DNA of 48,188 bases from the NCBI GenBank assembly GCA_937927675.1, contig CALBSG010000030.1:1-48188 (forward strand). The letters run 5' to 3'. The position numbers were made by a program, and so were the translations under genes. Source of the DNA: an uncultured Paracoccaceae bacterium. GTDB lineage: Bacteria; Pseudomonadota; Alphaproteobacteria; Rhodobacterales; Rhodobacteraceae. The notes beneath the pieces were generated by a model that was not told the origin of the DNA, did not search any database, and saw only the letters and a list, made by a program, of their open reading frames with translations. This document shows, in pieces, positions 31,663-40,149 of the stretch (positions are counted from its first letter, which is position 1; every line of letters starts with the position of its first letter).

Positions 31663-34600
31663 ATGGCCGTCCTCTCGTCGCAAACCTCTTGGCAGATCAT
31701 CGACCGTCAGTCCCTGCGCGACGAGGCGGCGCTGGTCAAATCGCTGATCGCCGAAGCGGGGCTGGACGCAGGCCAGCGCGCGCGCATCACCGCCGCCGGG
31801 GCCGACCTTGTTCGCCGCATCCGCGCCAGTGTGAAGCCCGGCCTGATGGAGGTTTTTCTGGCCGAATATGGCCTGTCGACCGACGAAGGCATCGCGCTGA
31901 TGTGTCTGGCCGAGGCGCTGTTGCGCGTGCCGGACGCCGAAACCATGGATGCGCTGATCGAAGACAAGATCGCGCCCTCGAACTGGGGCAAGCATCTGGG
32001 GCAATCGGCCTCCAGCCTTGTGAACGCGTCGACCTGGGCCTTGATGCTGACCGGCAAGGTGCTGGAAGAGCGCGAGCCGGGCGTGGTTGGCCATCTGAAA
32101 GCCGCTGTCAAACGTCTGGGCGAGCCGGTGATCCGCACGGCTGTCAGCCGCGCCATGAAAGAGATGGGCCGCAATTTCGTTTTGGGCGAAACCATTGATC
32201 TTGCGATGAAGCGCGCGCGTGAGCTGGAGGCCAAAGGCTATACCTACAGCTATGACATGCTGGGCGAAGCGGCCCGGACCGAGGCTGATGCCCGCCGCTA
32301 TCACCTGAGCTATTCCAAGGCGATCACCGCCATCGCCGCAGCCGCCACCACAGGCGATATCCGCACCAATCCGGGGATCTCGGTGAAACTGTCGGCGCTG
32401 CATCCGCGCTATGAAGTTGCCAAGCGCCAGCGCGTTATGGATGAGCTTGTTCCCCGCGTTCGCGCTTTGGCTGGGCTTGCCAAGGCGGCCGGGCTTGGCT
32501 TCAACATTGACGCCGAGGAGGCCGACCGTCTGGCGCTGTCTTTGGAAGTCATCGAGGCGGTGCTGTCGGATACCGCGCTGAAAGGCTGGGATGGCTTTGG
32601 CGTTGTGGTGCAGGCCTATGGTCGCCGCGCCGGTGCGACGATCGACTGGCTTTATGCGCTGGCCCAAAAACTGGACCGCAAAATCATGGTCCGTCTGGTG
32701 AAGGGCGCCTATTGGGACGCCGAGGTGAAGCGCGCGCAGGTGATGGGGCTTGAGAGCTTCCCCGTCTTTACCCGCAAGCAGGCCACCGATGTCAGCTACA
32801 TCGCCAATGCCAAGAAACTTTTGGGCCTGACGGACCGCATCTATCCGCAATTCGCCACCCACAACGCCCATACGGTGGCGGCGATCATGGATATGGCGTC
32901 GGATAAAAAGGCGTTTGAATTCCAGCGCCTGCACGGCATGGGCGAACGCCTGCATGACATCGTGCTGACCGACAACGGCACGCGTTGCCGCATCTACGCT
33001 CCGGTTGGCGCGCATCGCGATCTTCTGGCCTATCTGGTCCGCCGCCTGTTGGAAAACGGCGCGAACTCGTCCTTTGTGAACCAGATCGTCAACGAAGACG
33101 TCGCGCCCGAAACCGTCGCCGCCTGCCCGCTGACCGCGATGGAGGCAACCGCCGCCACCGCCAACCCGGCGATTGCCACCGGTCCTGCGCTGTTCGGCAC
33201 CCGTCAGAACTCCAAAGGCTTTGATCTGACCGACAGTGGCGATCTGGAGGCCATTGAGGCCGCCCGCGCCCCGCATATGGACAAGCTTTTCGAAGCCTCG
33301 CCGCTGATCGCAGGCGCCAAGGCCGGGGCCGAGCGGCTGGAGGTGAAGAACCCCGCCACCGGCGCCTTGGTCGGCCATGTGCTGACCGCAGGCGCACCGG
33401 ATGTCGATACCGCCCTGCGTCTGGCCGAGCCATGGGCCGCGGCCGCCGCCGAACGCGCCACCGTCCTGCACCGTGCCGCCGATCTGTATGAGGCAAATTT
33501 TGGCGCGATCTTTGCACTTTTGGCCCGCGAGGCGGGAAAGACCGCTGCCGATGCCGTGGCCGAACTGCGTGAAGCCGTTGATTTCTTGCGCTATTACGCC
33601 GACGGTGCGGCTGGTCTTGCCAATCCGGCCCGTGGCATCTTCGCCTGCATCAGCCCGTGGAACTTCCCCTTGGCGATCTTCTCGGGCCAGATCGGGGCCG
33701 CCTTGGCCGCCGGCAACGCCGTGGTCGCCAAACCTGCCGAACAGACCCCGCTCATCGCCCATCTGGCCGTGACGCTGCTGCATCAGGCGGGGGTTCCGGC
33801 CTCTGCCCTGCAACTTCTGCCCGGCGATGGTCGCGTGGGTGCTGCGATCACCCGCGACCCGCGTGTTTCGGGCGTGGCCTTCACCGGGTCGACCGAAGTG
33901 GCGCTGCTGATCCGTGCCGCCATGGCCGAAAATGCTGACCCCACCGCGCCCCTGATCGCCGAAACCGGCGGCCTGAACGCGATGATGGTGGATTCAACCG
34001 CGCTGCCGGAACAGGCGGTGCGCGATGTGCTGGCCTCTTCGTTCCAATCCGCAGGTCAGCGTTGCTCGGCGCTGCGCTGCCTTTATCTGCAAGAGGATGT
34101 GGCGGATCACACGCTCGAGATGCTCTACGGCGCGATGGATGAGTTGGCGCTGGGCGATCCGGCCAACCTGTTCACCGACGTTGGTCCGGTGATCGACGAA
34201 GAGGCGCGCCAAGGCATCGCTGATTACGTCGCCGCCGCTCGCGCCGAGGGCCGGGTGCTGAAAGAAATGACCGCCCCGCGCGGTGGCACCTTTATCGCCC
34301 CGACCGTGATCCGCGTGAAAGGCATTGCGGACATGGCCCGCGAAATCTTTGGCCCTGTCCTGCACGTCGCCACCTTCAAGGCGGGTGAGATCAACAAGGT
34401 TGTGGCTGCGGTCAACGCCACCGGCTATGGCCTGACCTTCGGCCTGCACACCCGGATTGATGATCGGGTGCAGGTGGTGGTCGATGCGCTGCAAGTCGGC
34501 AATACCTACGTCAACCGCAACCAGATCGGTGCCGTTGTTGGCAGCCAACCCTTTGGTGGCGAGGGCCTTTCCGGCACCGGCCCGAAAGCGGGCGGCCCGG

Positions 34601-35109
34601 AATATCTGGTCCGCTTCACCAAGGCGCCCACTCCGGCGGCAGGTGCAGACGACCGCGAAACCTCGGAATCCGATACCGCCACGGCCCTGCAACTTGACCG
34701 GGCAACCGCGCATCCTGAACGCGCCTTGGTTCTGCCCGGCCCGACCGGCGAGTCGAACAAACTGACCTTTGTTCCCCGCGCGCCGATCCTCTGCCTTGGC
34801 CCCTCTGCCGCAACCGCACTGGCACAGGCCGAAGCCGTTCGCGCCCTTGGCGGCCACGCGGTCGAGGCCCCCGGCCTTGCCCCGGCGGCGCTGACCCGGC
34901 TGAACGGGTTCTCTGGCGCCATCTGGTGGGGCGATGCCGAAGGCGCCCGCACGCGCGCCCGCGCGCTGGCGGCCCGCAAAGGCCCGATCCTGCCGCTGAT
35001 CGGCACCAAGCCGGATGCAGGTCACGCGCTTCTCGAACGCCATGTCTGCATCGACACCACGGCCTCGGGCGGCAATGCCCAACTGTTGGCCGAGGTTTCG
35101 GGCAGCTGA
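31663..35109 (+). CDS. putA: Bifunctional proline dehydrogenase/glutamate-semialdehyde dehydrogenase
   Basis: PutA oxidises proline to glutamate in two channelled steps. The 1148-residue protein has an alpha-helical N-terminal arm, then the FAD-dependent proline dehydrogenase barrel (about residues 170-470) with KLSALHPRYE, FNIDAEEADRL, the KGAYWD block and THNAHT. The aldehyde dehydrogenase part (about 530-1030) has SPWNFPLAIFSGQIG, the glutamate in IAETGGLNAM and the catalytic cysteine in SAGQRCSALRCLYLQ. A C-terminal stretch of over 100 residues after YLVRFTKAP fits the extra domain of type B PutA. There is no ribbon-helix-helix domain at the N-terminus, so it is not a self-regulating trifunctional PutA. 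ATG 31663 has GGAG seven bases upstream. Confidence 0.97.
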   Translation: MAVLSSQTSWQIIDRQSLRDEAALVKSLIAEAGLDAGQRARITAAGADLVRRIRASVKPGLMEVFLAEYGLSTDEGIALMCLAEALLRVPDAETMDALIEDKIAPSNWGKHLGQSASSLVNASTWALMLTGKVLEEREPGVVGHLKAAVKRLGEPVIRTAVSRAMKEMGRNFVLGETIDLAMKRARELEAKGYTYSYDMLGEAARTEADARRYHLSYSKAITAIAAAATTGDIRTNPGISVKLSALHPRYEVAKRQRVMDELVPRVRALAGLAKAAGLGFNIDAEEADRLALSLEVIEAVLSDTALKGWDGFGVVVQAYGRRAGATIDWLYALAQKLDRKIMVRLVKGAYWDAEVKRAQVMGLESFPVFTRKQATDVSYIANAKKLLGLTDRIYPQFATHNAHTVAAIMDMASDKKAFEFQRLHGMGERLHDIVLTDNGTRCRIYAPVGAHRDLLAYLVRRLLENGANSSFVNQIVNEDVAPETVAACPLTAMEATAATANPAIATGPALFGTRQNSKGFDLTDSGDLEAIEAARAPHMDKLFEASPLIAGAKAGAERLEVKNPATGALVGHVLTAGAPDVDTALRLAEPWAAAAAERATVLHRAADLYEANFGAIFALLAREAGKTAADAVAELREAVDFLRYYADGAAGLANPARGIFACISPWNFPLAIFSGQIGAALAAGNAVVAKPAEQTPLIAHLAVTLLHQAGVPASALQLLPGDGRVGAAITRDPRVSGVAFTGSTEVALLIRAAMAENADPTAPLIAETGGLNAMMVDSTALPEQAVRDVLASSFQSAGQRCSALRCLYLQEDVADHTLEMLYGAMDELALGDPANLFTDVGPVIDEEARQGIADYVAAARAEGRVLKEMTAPRGGTFIAPTVIRVKGIADMAREIFGPVLHVATFKAGEINKVVAAVNATGYGLTFGLHTRIDDRVQVVVDALQVGNTYVNRNQIGAVVGSQPFGGEGLSGTGPKAGGPEYLVRFTKAPTPAAGADDRETSESDTATALQLDRATAHPERALVLPGPTGESNKLTFVPRAPILCLGPSAATALAQAEAVRALGGHAVEAPGLAPAALTRLNGFSGAIWWGDAEGARTRARALAARKGPILPLIGTKPDAGHALLERHVCIDTTASGGNAQLLAEVSGS

Positions 35110-35137
35110 GGCCGTCAATCTGGCGCTAAATATGCGC

Positions 35138-35183
35138 GGGGGGGGATCGGCCCCCCGGCCAAGAGGGGGGCAAACGCCCCCCT
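35138..35183 (+). terminator. Two tandem GC hairpins after putA
   Basis: First come G-run and CCCCCC arms around a short centre, then AGGGGGGC and GCCCCCCT around the loop AAAC (35164-35183), ending in TTACACCC. They lie between the putA stop and the rhomboid gene and together should end putA transcription efficiently. Confidence 0.6.
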
Positions 35184-35225
35184 TACACCCTTGACGTCAA
35201 AGCGCGCATCGGAAACTCTGATCCC

Positions 35226-35966
35226 ATGTTCCCGATCCGTGACCACAACCCTTCTGGCCGCACGCCCTATGTCACCTTTGGGCTGATCGCGCTCAACGCC
35301 CTTGTCTTTCTTAGCTATTGGACATCGCTGCAGGGTTATCAGATTGACCGCTTCTTCCAGATCTGGGGTCTGGTGCCCGCCGCGCTGACGCAAGGGCAAG
35401 GCTGGGCCACCATCATGACCTCCATGTTTCTGCATGCCGGATGGCTGCATCTTCTGGGCAACATGCTGTTTTTGTGGATCTTTGGCGATAATCTCGAAGA
35501 TGAGATGGGCCATGTCGGGTTCTTGGCCTTCTATCTTCTGTCGGGGCTTGCCGCCGCTTTGGCACAGGTGGCGACAGACCCGACCTCCTTCGTGCCGATG
35601 GTCGGTGCCTCTGGGGCCATTGCAGGGGTAATGGGGGGCTATCTGCTGCTTTACCCCAAGGCCCGCGTCGATGTGCTGTTCATCTTCATTATCTTTTTCC
35701 GCATCTTCGCCATCCCGGCTTGGATCGTGTTGGGCGTCTGGTTCGGTCTGCAGGTGTTCAGCGGCCTTTCGGTGCCCGGTGACATGGGGGGCGTCGCCTA
35801 TTGGGCGCATGCGGGTGGCTTTGCGGGCGGGATGATCTTTGGCCTGCCAGCTTTCTTGCGTCGTGGCGGCACGGCGTATTGGGAGCGGACCGCAGGGCAT
35901 CCGCCGCATCCGCAGGCGGAATATCCGCTGTCGCGCTCGAACATTCCGCGGGTTCCGCGCCGCTAG
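35226..35966 (+). CDS. Rhomboid family intramembrane serine protease
   Basis: The 246-residue inner-membrane protein has six hydrophobic segments and the rhomboid catalytic dyad. The serine is in MVGASGAIAGVMGGY, in the fourth segment, and the histidine is in AYWAHAGGFAGG near the end. The first loop has FLHAGWLHLLGNMLFLWIFG, with the usual HxxxN pair for the oxyanion site. Rhomboids cleave within the membrane segments of other proteins. The extra-membrane tail is short and basic with a Pro-rich stretch. It is convergent with the DUF2125 gene with a three-base gap. Its substrate is unknown. Confidence 0.95.
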   Translation: MFPIRDHNPSGRTPYVTFGLIALNALVFLSYWTSLQGYQIDRFFQIWGLVPAALTQGQGWATIMTSMFLHAGWLHLLGNMLFLWIFGDNLEDEMGHVGFLAFYLLSGLAAALAQVATDPTSFVPMVGASGAIAGVMGGYLLLYPKARVDVLFIFIIFFRIFAIPAWIVLGVWFGLQVFSGLSVPGDMGGVAYWAHAGGFAGGMIFGLPAFLRRGGTAYWERTAGHPPHPQAEYPLSRSNIPRVPRR

Positions 35967-35969
35967 GCG

Positions 35970-36932
35970 CTATTGCCAAACCGGGGCTGCGCCAAGGGGC
36001 AGGGGGCCAAGGCTCATCCGGCCTGCCTTGGCGATCAGCGGCAAGGTCAGCACCGCAGGATCACCACCTTCCTCTGCCATCACCTCAAAGCCGCGCGTCA
36101 AAGCGGGGGCAAAGCCCTCGGTAATCAGCCCCAAGGCCACCAGAACGGGCGGCAACAACCGCCAATTCTCGATACGGATATCGATCTGCCCGGCTGCAAA
36201 CCCTGCTTCGTCGCGGGTCAGTGCCCCCTTGGCAAAGACGTGCAACTCTCCCCAATTCAGCCGCGCTGCCGCGAGATCAAGCTGTCGCAGGCCGGGCTGG
36301 GTCTGCCCTGCATGCCGGTCGATTTGCGCCGACAAGGTCGCGGTCGCATCGACAAAACCCTCATCAATCAGTCCGGGCATCCCCGCCACCGTGGCCCAAT
36401 CGGTCAAAATCTGTACCTGCTGCATGTTCAGACCCAGCCGATAGGCATGTTCCCCGCCCGTCTCGGCCCGGATCGAGATAACGGCCTTTTCCGCGCCTTG
36501 CAGCACGCCAAGCCCGGGCGACAGGCGCAAGGCCGCGCCCTGCACCACGGCTTCTGACAGAGCCATATCACCCCCCGGCACCAGCAAAAGCGACCCCATC
36601 ATGCCCGTCCCGTCCAGCGTCACCTCACCATCCGGCAGGGAAAAGACCTGCCCGCCAGGCAGCGCCGCGATCAGATGCCAAGGCTTCCATGTCATGGCGA
36701 AAACTTGGGCGAAGGGGGCACGCCAGCCGATACCACTGGCGGGGTCGGCGAGGTCAATTCCTGTCACCGTCAGGTCAAAGCGATTGGGAAAGCCCGCGAC
36801 GGTCAGATCTTCATAGCTGCCATGTTCCGCCAGCCAGCCTTCGGCCGCGGCTTTGACCCCGCGCGACCCAACGACCCACCAGCCCCCCCACAGTACGGCC
36901 AAAATCACCGTCACCCAAAGCAATCCGCGCAT
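35970..36932 (-). CDS. DUF2125 family envelope protein
   Basis: The 320-residue protein starts with a hydrophobic segment (MRGLLWVTVILAVLWGGWWV), which acts as an uncleaved anchor or signal, followed by a periplasmic domain rich in beta-strand patterns. The whole fits the DUF2125 family of alphaproteobacteria, with conserved-looking stretches AGFPNRFDLTVTGIDLADP and AQVFAMTWKPWHLIAALPGG. The function is unknown; the fold hints at lipid-handling AsmA-like or beta-sandwich proteins, but I cannot confirm that. ATG 36932 has GGAAGGG upstream. It is divergent from the gamma-glutamylcyclotransferase gene, 61 bases away. Confidence 0.85.
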   Translation of the reverse strand: MRGLLWVTVILAVLWGGWWVVGSRGVKAAAEGWLAEHGSYEDLTVAGFPNRFDLTVTGIDLADPASGIGWRAPFAQVFAMTWKPWHLIAALPGGQVFSLPDGEVTLDGTGMMGSLLLVPGGDMALSEAVVQGAALRLSPGLGVLQGAEKAVISIRAETGGEHAYRLGLNMQQVQILTDWATVAGMPGLIDEGFVDATATLSAQIDRHAGQTQPGLRQLDLAAARLNWGELHVFAKGALTRDEAGFAAGQIDIRIENWRLLPPVLVALGLITEGFAPALTRGFEVMAEEGGDPAVLTLPLIAKAGRMSLGPLPLGAAPVWQ

Positions 36933-36993
36933 CAGCAGCCCTTCCCATTTTCGCGCCGCCTTTCTACACCAGCCAAAGACAGGAGGGCCAGTG

Positions 36994-37524
36994 ATGGCGC
37001 AGGACATGTGGGTATTCGGCTATGGCAGCCTGATCTGGAACCCCGAGTTTCCGGTGGCTGAACAGGTGATCGCGCGGGCGACGGGCTGGCACCGCAGCTT
37101 TTGCATGCGCTCTATTCATCATCGCGGCAGCGAGGCCGAACCCGGCCTTGTGCTGGCGCTTGATGCCGATGTCCGCGCCCATTGTGATGGGGTGGCCTTT
37201 CGCGTCGCGCCGGGGGCAGAGGAGGCAACGCTCCACGCCCTGCGCGAGCGCGAGTTGATTTCCTCGGCCTATCTTGAATGTCGGCTGATGGTCGATCTCA
37301 CCGATGGGCGGCAGGTTGAGGCGCTGTGCTTCGTGATCGACCCCGACCATGTGCAATATTGCGGTGGCCTGCCTTTGGAAGAGCAGGCGCAGATCATTGC
37401 GCAGGCGGTGGGGGGGCGGGGGCCGAACCGCGAGTATCTTTTCGCGACCGCCAGCCATCTGGCCGAATTGGGCATTGGCGACGCCGATCTGGAATGGCTC
37501 GCCGCACGGGTCAGGCTGCTTTAG
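36994..37524 (+). CDS. ChaC-like gamma-glutamylcyclotransferase
   Basis: The 176-residue cytoplasmic protein is a ChaC-type enzyme that releases 5-oxoproline from glutathione. It has the substrate-binding FGYGSLIWNPEF near residue 8, the segment SFCMRSIHHRGSEAEPGLVLAL, and the catalytic glutamate in a helix ALRERELI, followed by the typical VDLTDGRQVEALCFVIDPDH. The end contains GGRGPNREYLFATASHLAELG. ATG 36994 follows AGGAGGG; a second ATG is four codons later. It acts on glutathione like the GST and GloB in the window, but is not linked to them. Confidence 0.93.
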   Translation: MAQDMWVFGYGSLIWNPEFPVAEQVIARATGWHRSFCMRSIHHRGSEAEPGLVLALDADVRAHCDGVAFRVAPGAEEATLHALRERELISSAYLECRLMVDLTDGRQVEALCFVIDPDHVQYCGGLPLEEQAQIIAQAVGGRGPNREYLFATASHLAELGIGDADLEWLAARVRLL

Positions 37525-37588
37525 TTTTCCTTGGCAAGTCCGGCCCGCCTGCTATTGTCGGGGGCGAGCAGATAATCGGGCAGAAGAA

Positions 37589-38749
37589 ATGCGCAAGACA
37601 GCCCCCGAAACAGAGCTGAAATTCAGCCAGCCTATCCGTCAGATCGTCACCATGCTGCTGGCCTCTGGGTTGGTCGCGGCAGGGGCGTGGCTGATCCATG
37701 ACGCTGTTTTGGGCATCATCTGGACCAACCTTTGGCTGAACGGCTTTATTGCCGGGGTCTTTGCATTGGCGGTTTTGACCTGCTTTTGGCAGGTATTCAT
37801 TCTGGTACAATCCGTCTCCTGGATCGAGGCCTTTGCCCGGCAAGAGCCGGGATCAGCCGATGCGCTGGCCCCGCGGCTGCTGGCACCCTTGGCGCAGCTT
37901 TTGCGCAGCCGTGGTGCGCGGTCGAATCTGTCGTCATCCTCAACCCGGTCCATCCTTGAATCGGTCGCGACCCGTATTGATGAGGCGCGCGATATCACGC
38001 GATACCTAATCAACCTGCTGATTTTCCTTGGGCTTCTTGGAACCTTTTACGGTCTTGCCACCACGGTCCCCGCCGTGGTCGATACCATCCGCAGCCTGAC
38101 CCCAAAGGAAGGTGAAAGCGGGTTGGCTGTGTTTTCCAAGCTGATGGCGGGGCTTGAAAGCCAGCTTGGCGGCATGGGAACGGCGTTCTCCTCGTCCCTC
38201 TTGGGTCTTGCGGGCTCGCTTGTGGTTGGACTGTTGGAGCTTTTTGCGGGCCACGGACAAAGCCGGTTCTACCGCGAGCTGGAGGATTGGTTGTCCTCGA
38301 TCACCCGTGTTGGATTTGCGGCGGCCGAGGCGGATGGCGAGGGCAACGCCGCCCTTGCCGGGCTGATTGATCACCTGGGCATGCAGGTCGAGGTCTTGCA
38401 GACCATCGCGGCGCAGGGCGATGCAGACCGCCGCGCGCTGGAAGAGCGGTTGGACCGGCTGGCCAACGCCATCTCACGGCTTGGTGGGCAGGGGGAAACA
38501 ATGGCCGCCCAAACCGCAGCCCTGACCCGCATCGCCGAAGGGCAAGAGGCGCTGATTGTCGCGCTGAAGGGCGCCGAAGGTGGCGCCCATTCCGACGCCG
38601 AAAGCCGGATGCGCCTGCGTTCGATTGATGTCCAGTTGCTACGTATTCTTGAGGAGTTGACCGCTGGTCGCGCCGAATCCACCGCCGATCTGCGCGCCGA
38701 TCTGACCGCGCTGATCGCGGCCGTGCGTCACTTGGGCCGGGGGCACTGA
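37589..38749 (+). CDS. MotA/TolQ/ExbB-like channel protein, stator-type
   Basis: The 386-residue protein has about four membrane segments (near residues 20-38, 50-75, 138-160 and 200-222) and the MotA/ExbB hallmark around the third, INLLIFLGLLGTFYGLATTV, followed by GLESQLGGMGTAFSSSLLGL at 188-207. A long helical cytoplasmic C-terminus of about 160 residues follows, with coiled-coil character, unlike the short tails of ExbB. The stop overlaps the next start by one base (TGATG), so the two proteins should be made together and form an ion-driven stator-like complex. Which envelope process it powers is unknown. Flagellar MotA is unlikely because no flagellar genes are near and the tail differs. 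Confidence 0.88.
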   Translation: MRKTAPETELKFSQPIRQIVTMLLASGLVAAGAWLIHDAVLGIIWTNLWLNGFIAGVFALAVLTCFWQVFILVQSVSWIEAFARQEPGSADALAPRLLAPLAQLLRSRGARSNLSSSSTRSILESVATRIDEARDITRYLINLLIFLGLLGTFYGLATTVPAVVDTIRSLTPKEGESGLAVFSKLMAGLESQLGGMGTAFSSSLLGLAGSLVVGLLELFAGHGQSRFYRELEDWLSSITRVGFAAAEADGEGNAALAGLIDHLGMQVEVLQTIAAQGDADRRALEERLDRLANAISRLGGQGETMAAQTAALTRIAEGQEALIVALKGAEGGAHSDAESRMRLRSIDVQLLRILEELTAGRAESTADLRADLTALIAAVRHLGRGH

Positions 38750-40035
38750 TGGGCCTGTCACGCCGCCGCGATGCCTCGATGATCTGGCCCGGCTTTGTTG
38801 ATGCCGTGACGACGCTTTTGATGGTGATGATGTTCGTTCTGACCATCTTTACGGTCATGCAGGCGGTGCTGCGCGACACCATCACCACCCAAGGGGCCGA
38901 ACTTGGGGAATTGAACGCGCAGGTGGCACAATTGGCCGATGCGCTTGGGCTGGAGCGCAAACGCGCAGAGGGTTTGCAGGCGGATTTGACCGTGGCTTTG
39001 GGCAATATCACCCGCTTGAACCAAGAAAATACCGGCCTTACCGCAGATCTCGCTGCGGCCACCGCAAAAGGCACCTCGCTAGAGGCTTTGGTCGCAAATT
39101 TGCAAGCCAAGCGCAAAGCTGATGCTGCCTCATTGGCTGAAATGCAGGAAAAGTTAAAGTCGTCGGGCGATGAGCTTGCTGCGCTGACGCTGCAACTGGA
39201 GGAAAAACGCAAAGAGGCGGAGGAGGTTCTGACGCTTCTGGCCGCGGCCCGCGCCAAACCGGCACCCGGGGGCGAGCCCGGCTCTTTGGTGGACATCGCC
39301 AAGGCCACGCTGTCCGAACAGCAAGAAGAAAACCTTGCCGCGGCGCGTAAATTGGCGCTGCTGAACGAACAGATCGCGGCCCTGCGGGGGCAGCTGGGCG
39401 AGTTGCAGGGCTTGCTGGACGCCTCGGTTGCGCGCGATACCGAGGCCAAGGTGCAGCTTGAGGCGCTGGGCAGTCAGTTGAACGCGGCTTTGGCACAGGT
39501 TGCCGCCGAACAGAAAAAACGCGCCGAGTTGGAGGCGGCTGAACGCAAGCGGCTGGAGGCGGAAAACGCCGATCTTGCGCGCTTCCGCAGTGAATTCTTT
39601 GGCCAGCTTAGTCAGGTTTTGGCGGGCCGCGATGGCGTGCGCGTGGTGGGCGACCGCTTTGTGTTTTCCTCAGAGGTGCTGTTTACCCCCGGTGCAGCGG
39701 AGCTTGCCCCCGAAGGTATGGCGCAAATCGCCGGGGTGGTCGCAACCCTGACCGAGGTTGCCGGGCAGATCCCGCCGGGGATTGATTGGATCATCCGGGT
39801 GGATGGCCACACCGACAATGTGCCGCTGTCGGGCAGCGGCGATTTCGCCGACAATTGGCAATTGTCGCAGGCCCGCGCGCTGTCGGTGGTGCGCTATATG
39901 GTGGACGATCTGGGCTTTCCGCCGCAGCGGTTGGCCGCCACCGGGTTTGGCGAGTTCCAACCGGTTGCCCAAGGCGACAGCGCCGAGGCCCGGGCGCAAA
40001 ACCGGCGAATCGAGTTGAAACTGACCGAACGCTGA
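38749..40035 (+). CDS. MotB-like coiled-coil protein with OmpA domain
   Basis: The 428-residue protein has a short cytoplasmic basic N-terminus and one membrane helix (WPGFVDAVTTLLMVMMFVLT, residues 13-32). The helix carries an aspartate at 18 in the place of the proton-carrying aspartate of MotB. A roughly 240-residue Glu/Ala/Leu-rich coiled coil in the periplasm follows, then an OmpA/MotB peptidoglycan-binding domain (about 300-428) with VDGHTDNVPLSGSGDFADNW, the block LSQARALSVVRYM and the end AQNRRIELKL. It is translationally coupled to the MotA/ExbB-like gene. The length of the coiled coil suggests it spans far to the wall. Such pairs are often annotated only as ExbB and peptidoglycan-binding protein; the cellular role is open. 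Confidence 0.9.
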   Translation: MGLSRRRDASMIWPGFVDAVTTLLMVMMFVLTIFTVMQAVLRDTITTQGAELGELNAQVAQLADALGLERKRAEGLQADLTVALGNITRLNQENTGLTADLAAATAKGTSLEALVANLQAKRKADAASLAEMQEKLKSSGDELAALTLQLEEKRKEAEEVLTLLAAARAKPAPGGEPGSLVDIAKATLSEQQEENLAAARKLALLNEQIAALRGQLGELQGLLDASVARDTEAKVQLEALGSQLNAALAQVAAEQKKRAELEAAERKRLEAENADLARFRSEFFGQLSQVLAGRDGVRVVGDRFVFSSEVLFTPGAAELAPEGMAQIAGVVATLTEVAGQIPPGIDWIIRVDGHTDNVPLSGSGDFADNWQLSQARALSVVRYMVDDLGFPPQRLAATGFGEFQPVAQGDSAEARAQNRRIELKLTER

Positions 40036-40060
40036 ATTCCGTCGATAATCAGAGAGATTT

Positions 40061-40079
40061 GATTTTTCTACGAAAAATC
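40061..40079. repeat. AT-rich perfect hairpin after the OmpA-domain gene
   Basis: The arms GATTTTTC and GAAAAATC pair around the three-base loop TAC, 26 bases after the stop. The AT-rich stem is unusual for this GC-rich region. It may be part of the termination region or a protein site. Confidence 0.45.
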
Positions 40080-40105
40080 TGTCATTCGCATAACGTGGAA
40101 TGAAT

Positions 40106-40134
40106 TTGGCCCCCGCCGTTCGGGCGAGGGCCAA
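40106..40134. terminator. Terminator between OmpA-domain gene and clpA
   Basis: The 12-bp stem TTGGCCCCCGCC with GGGCGAGGGCCAA (one mismatch) around GTTC lies between two convergent genes. It is flanked by AT-rich sequence, including AAATTCATT on the clpA transcript, so it may work in both directions. Confidence 0.6.
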
Positions 40135-40149
40135 GAGGATGATCCGGCT

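Noticed and set aside
31603..33813. Long open frame of 736 codons opposite putA
   Set aside because: The putA frame has complete catalytic motifs. The opposite frame has shadow composition and no recognisable motif.
37589..40035. Zorya defence system
   Set aside because: The two membrane proteins resemble the plan of ZorA and ZorB, but no helicase or nuclease gene accompanies them; clpA and a ChaC-like gene are the neighbours. The pair is better called uncharacterised.
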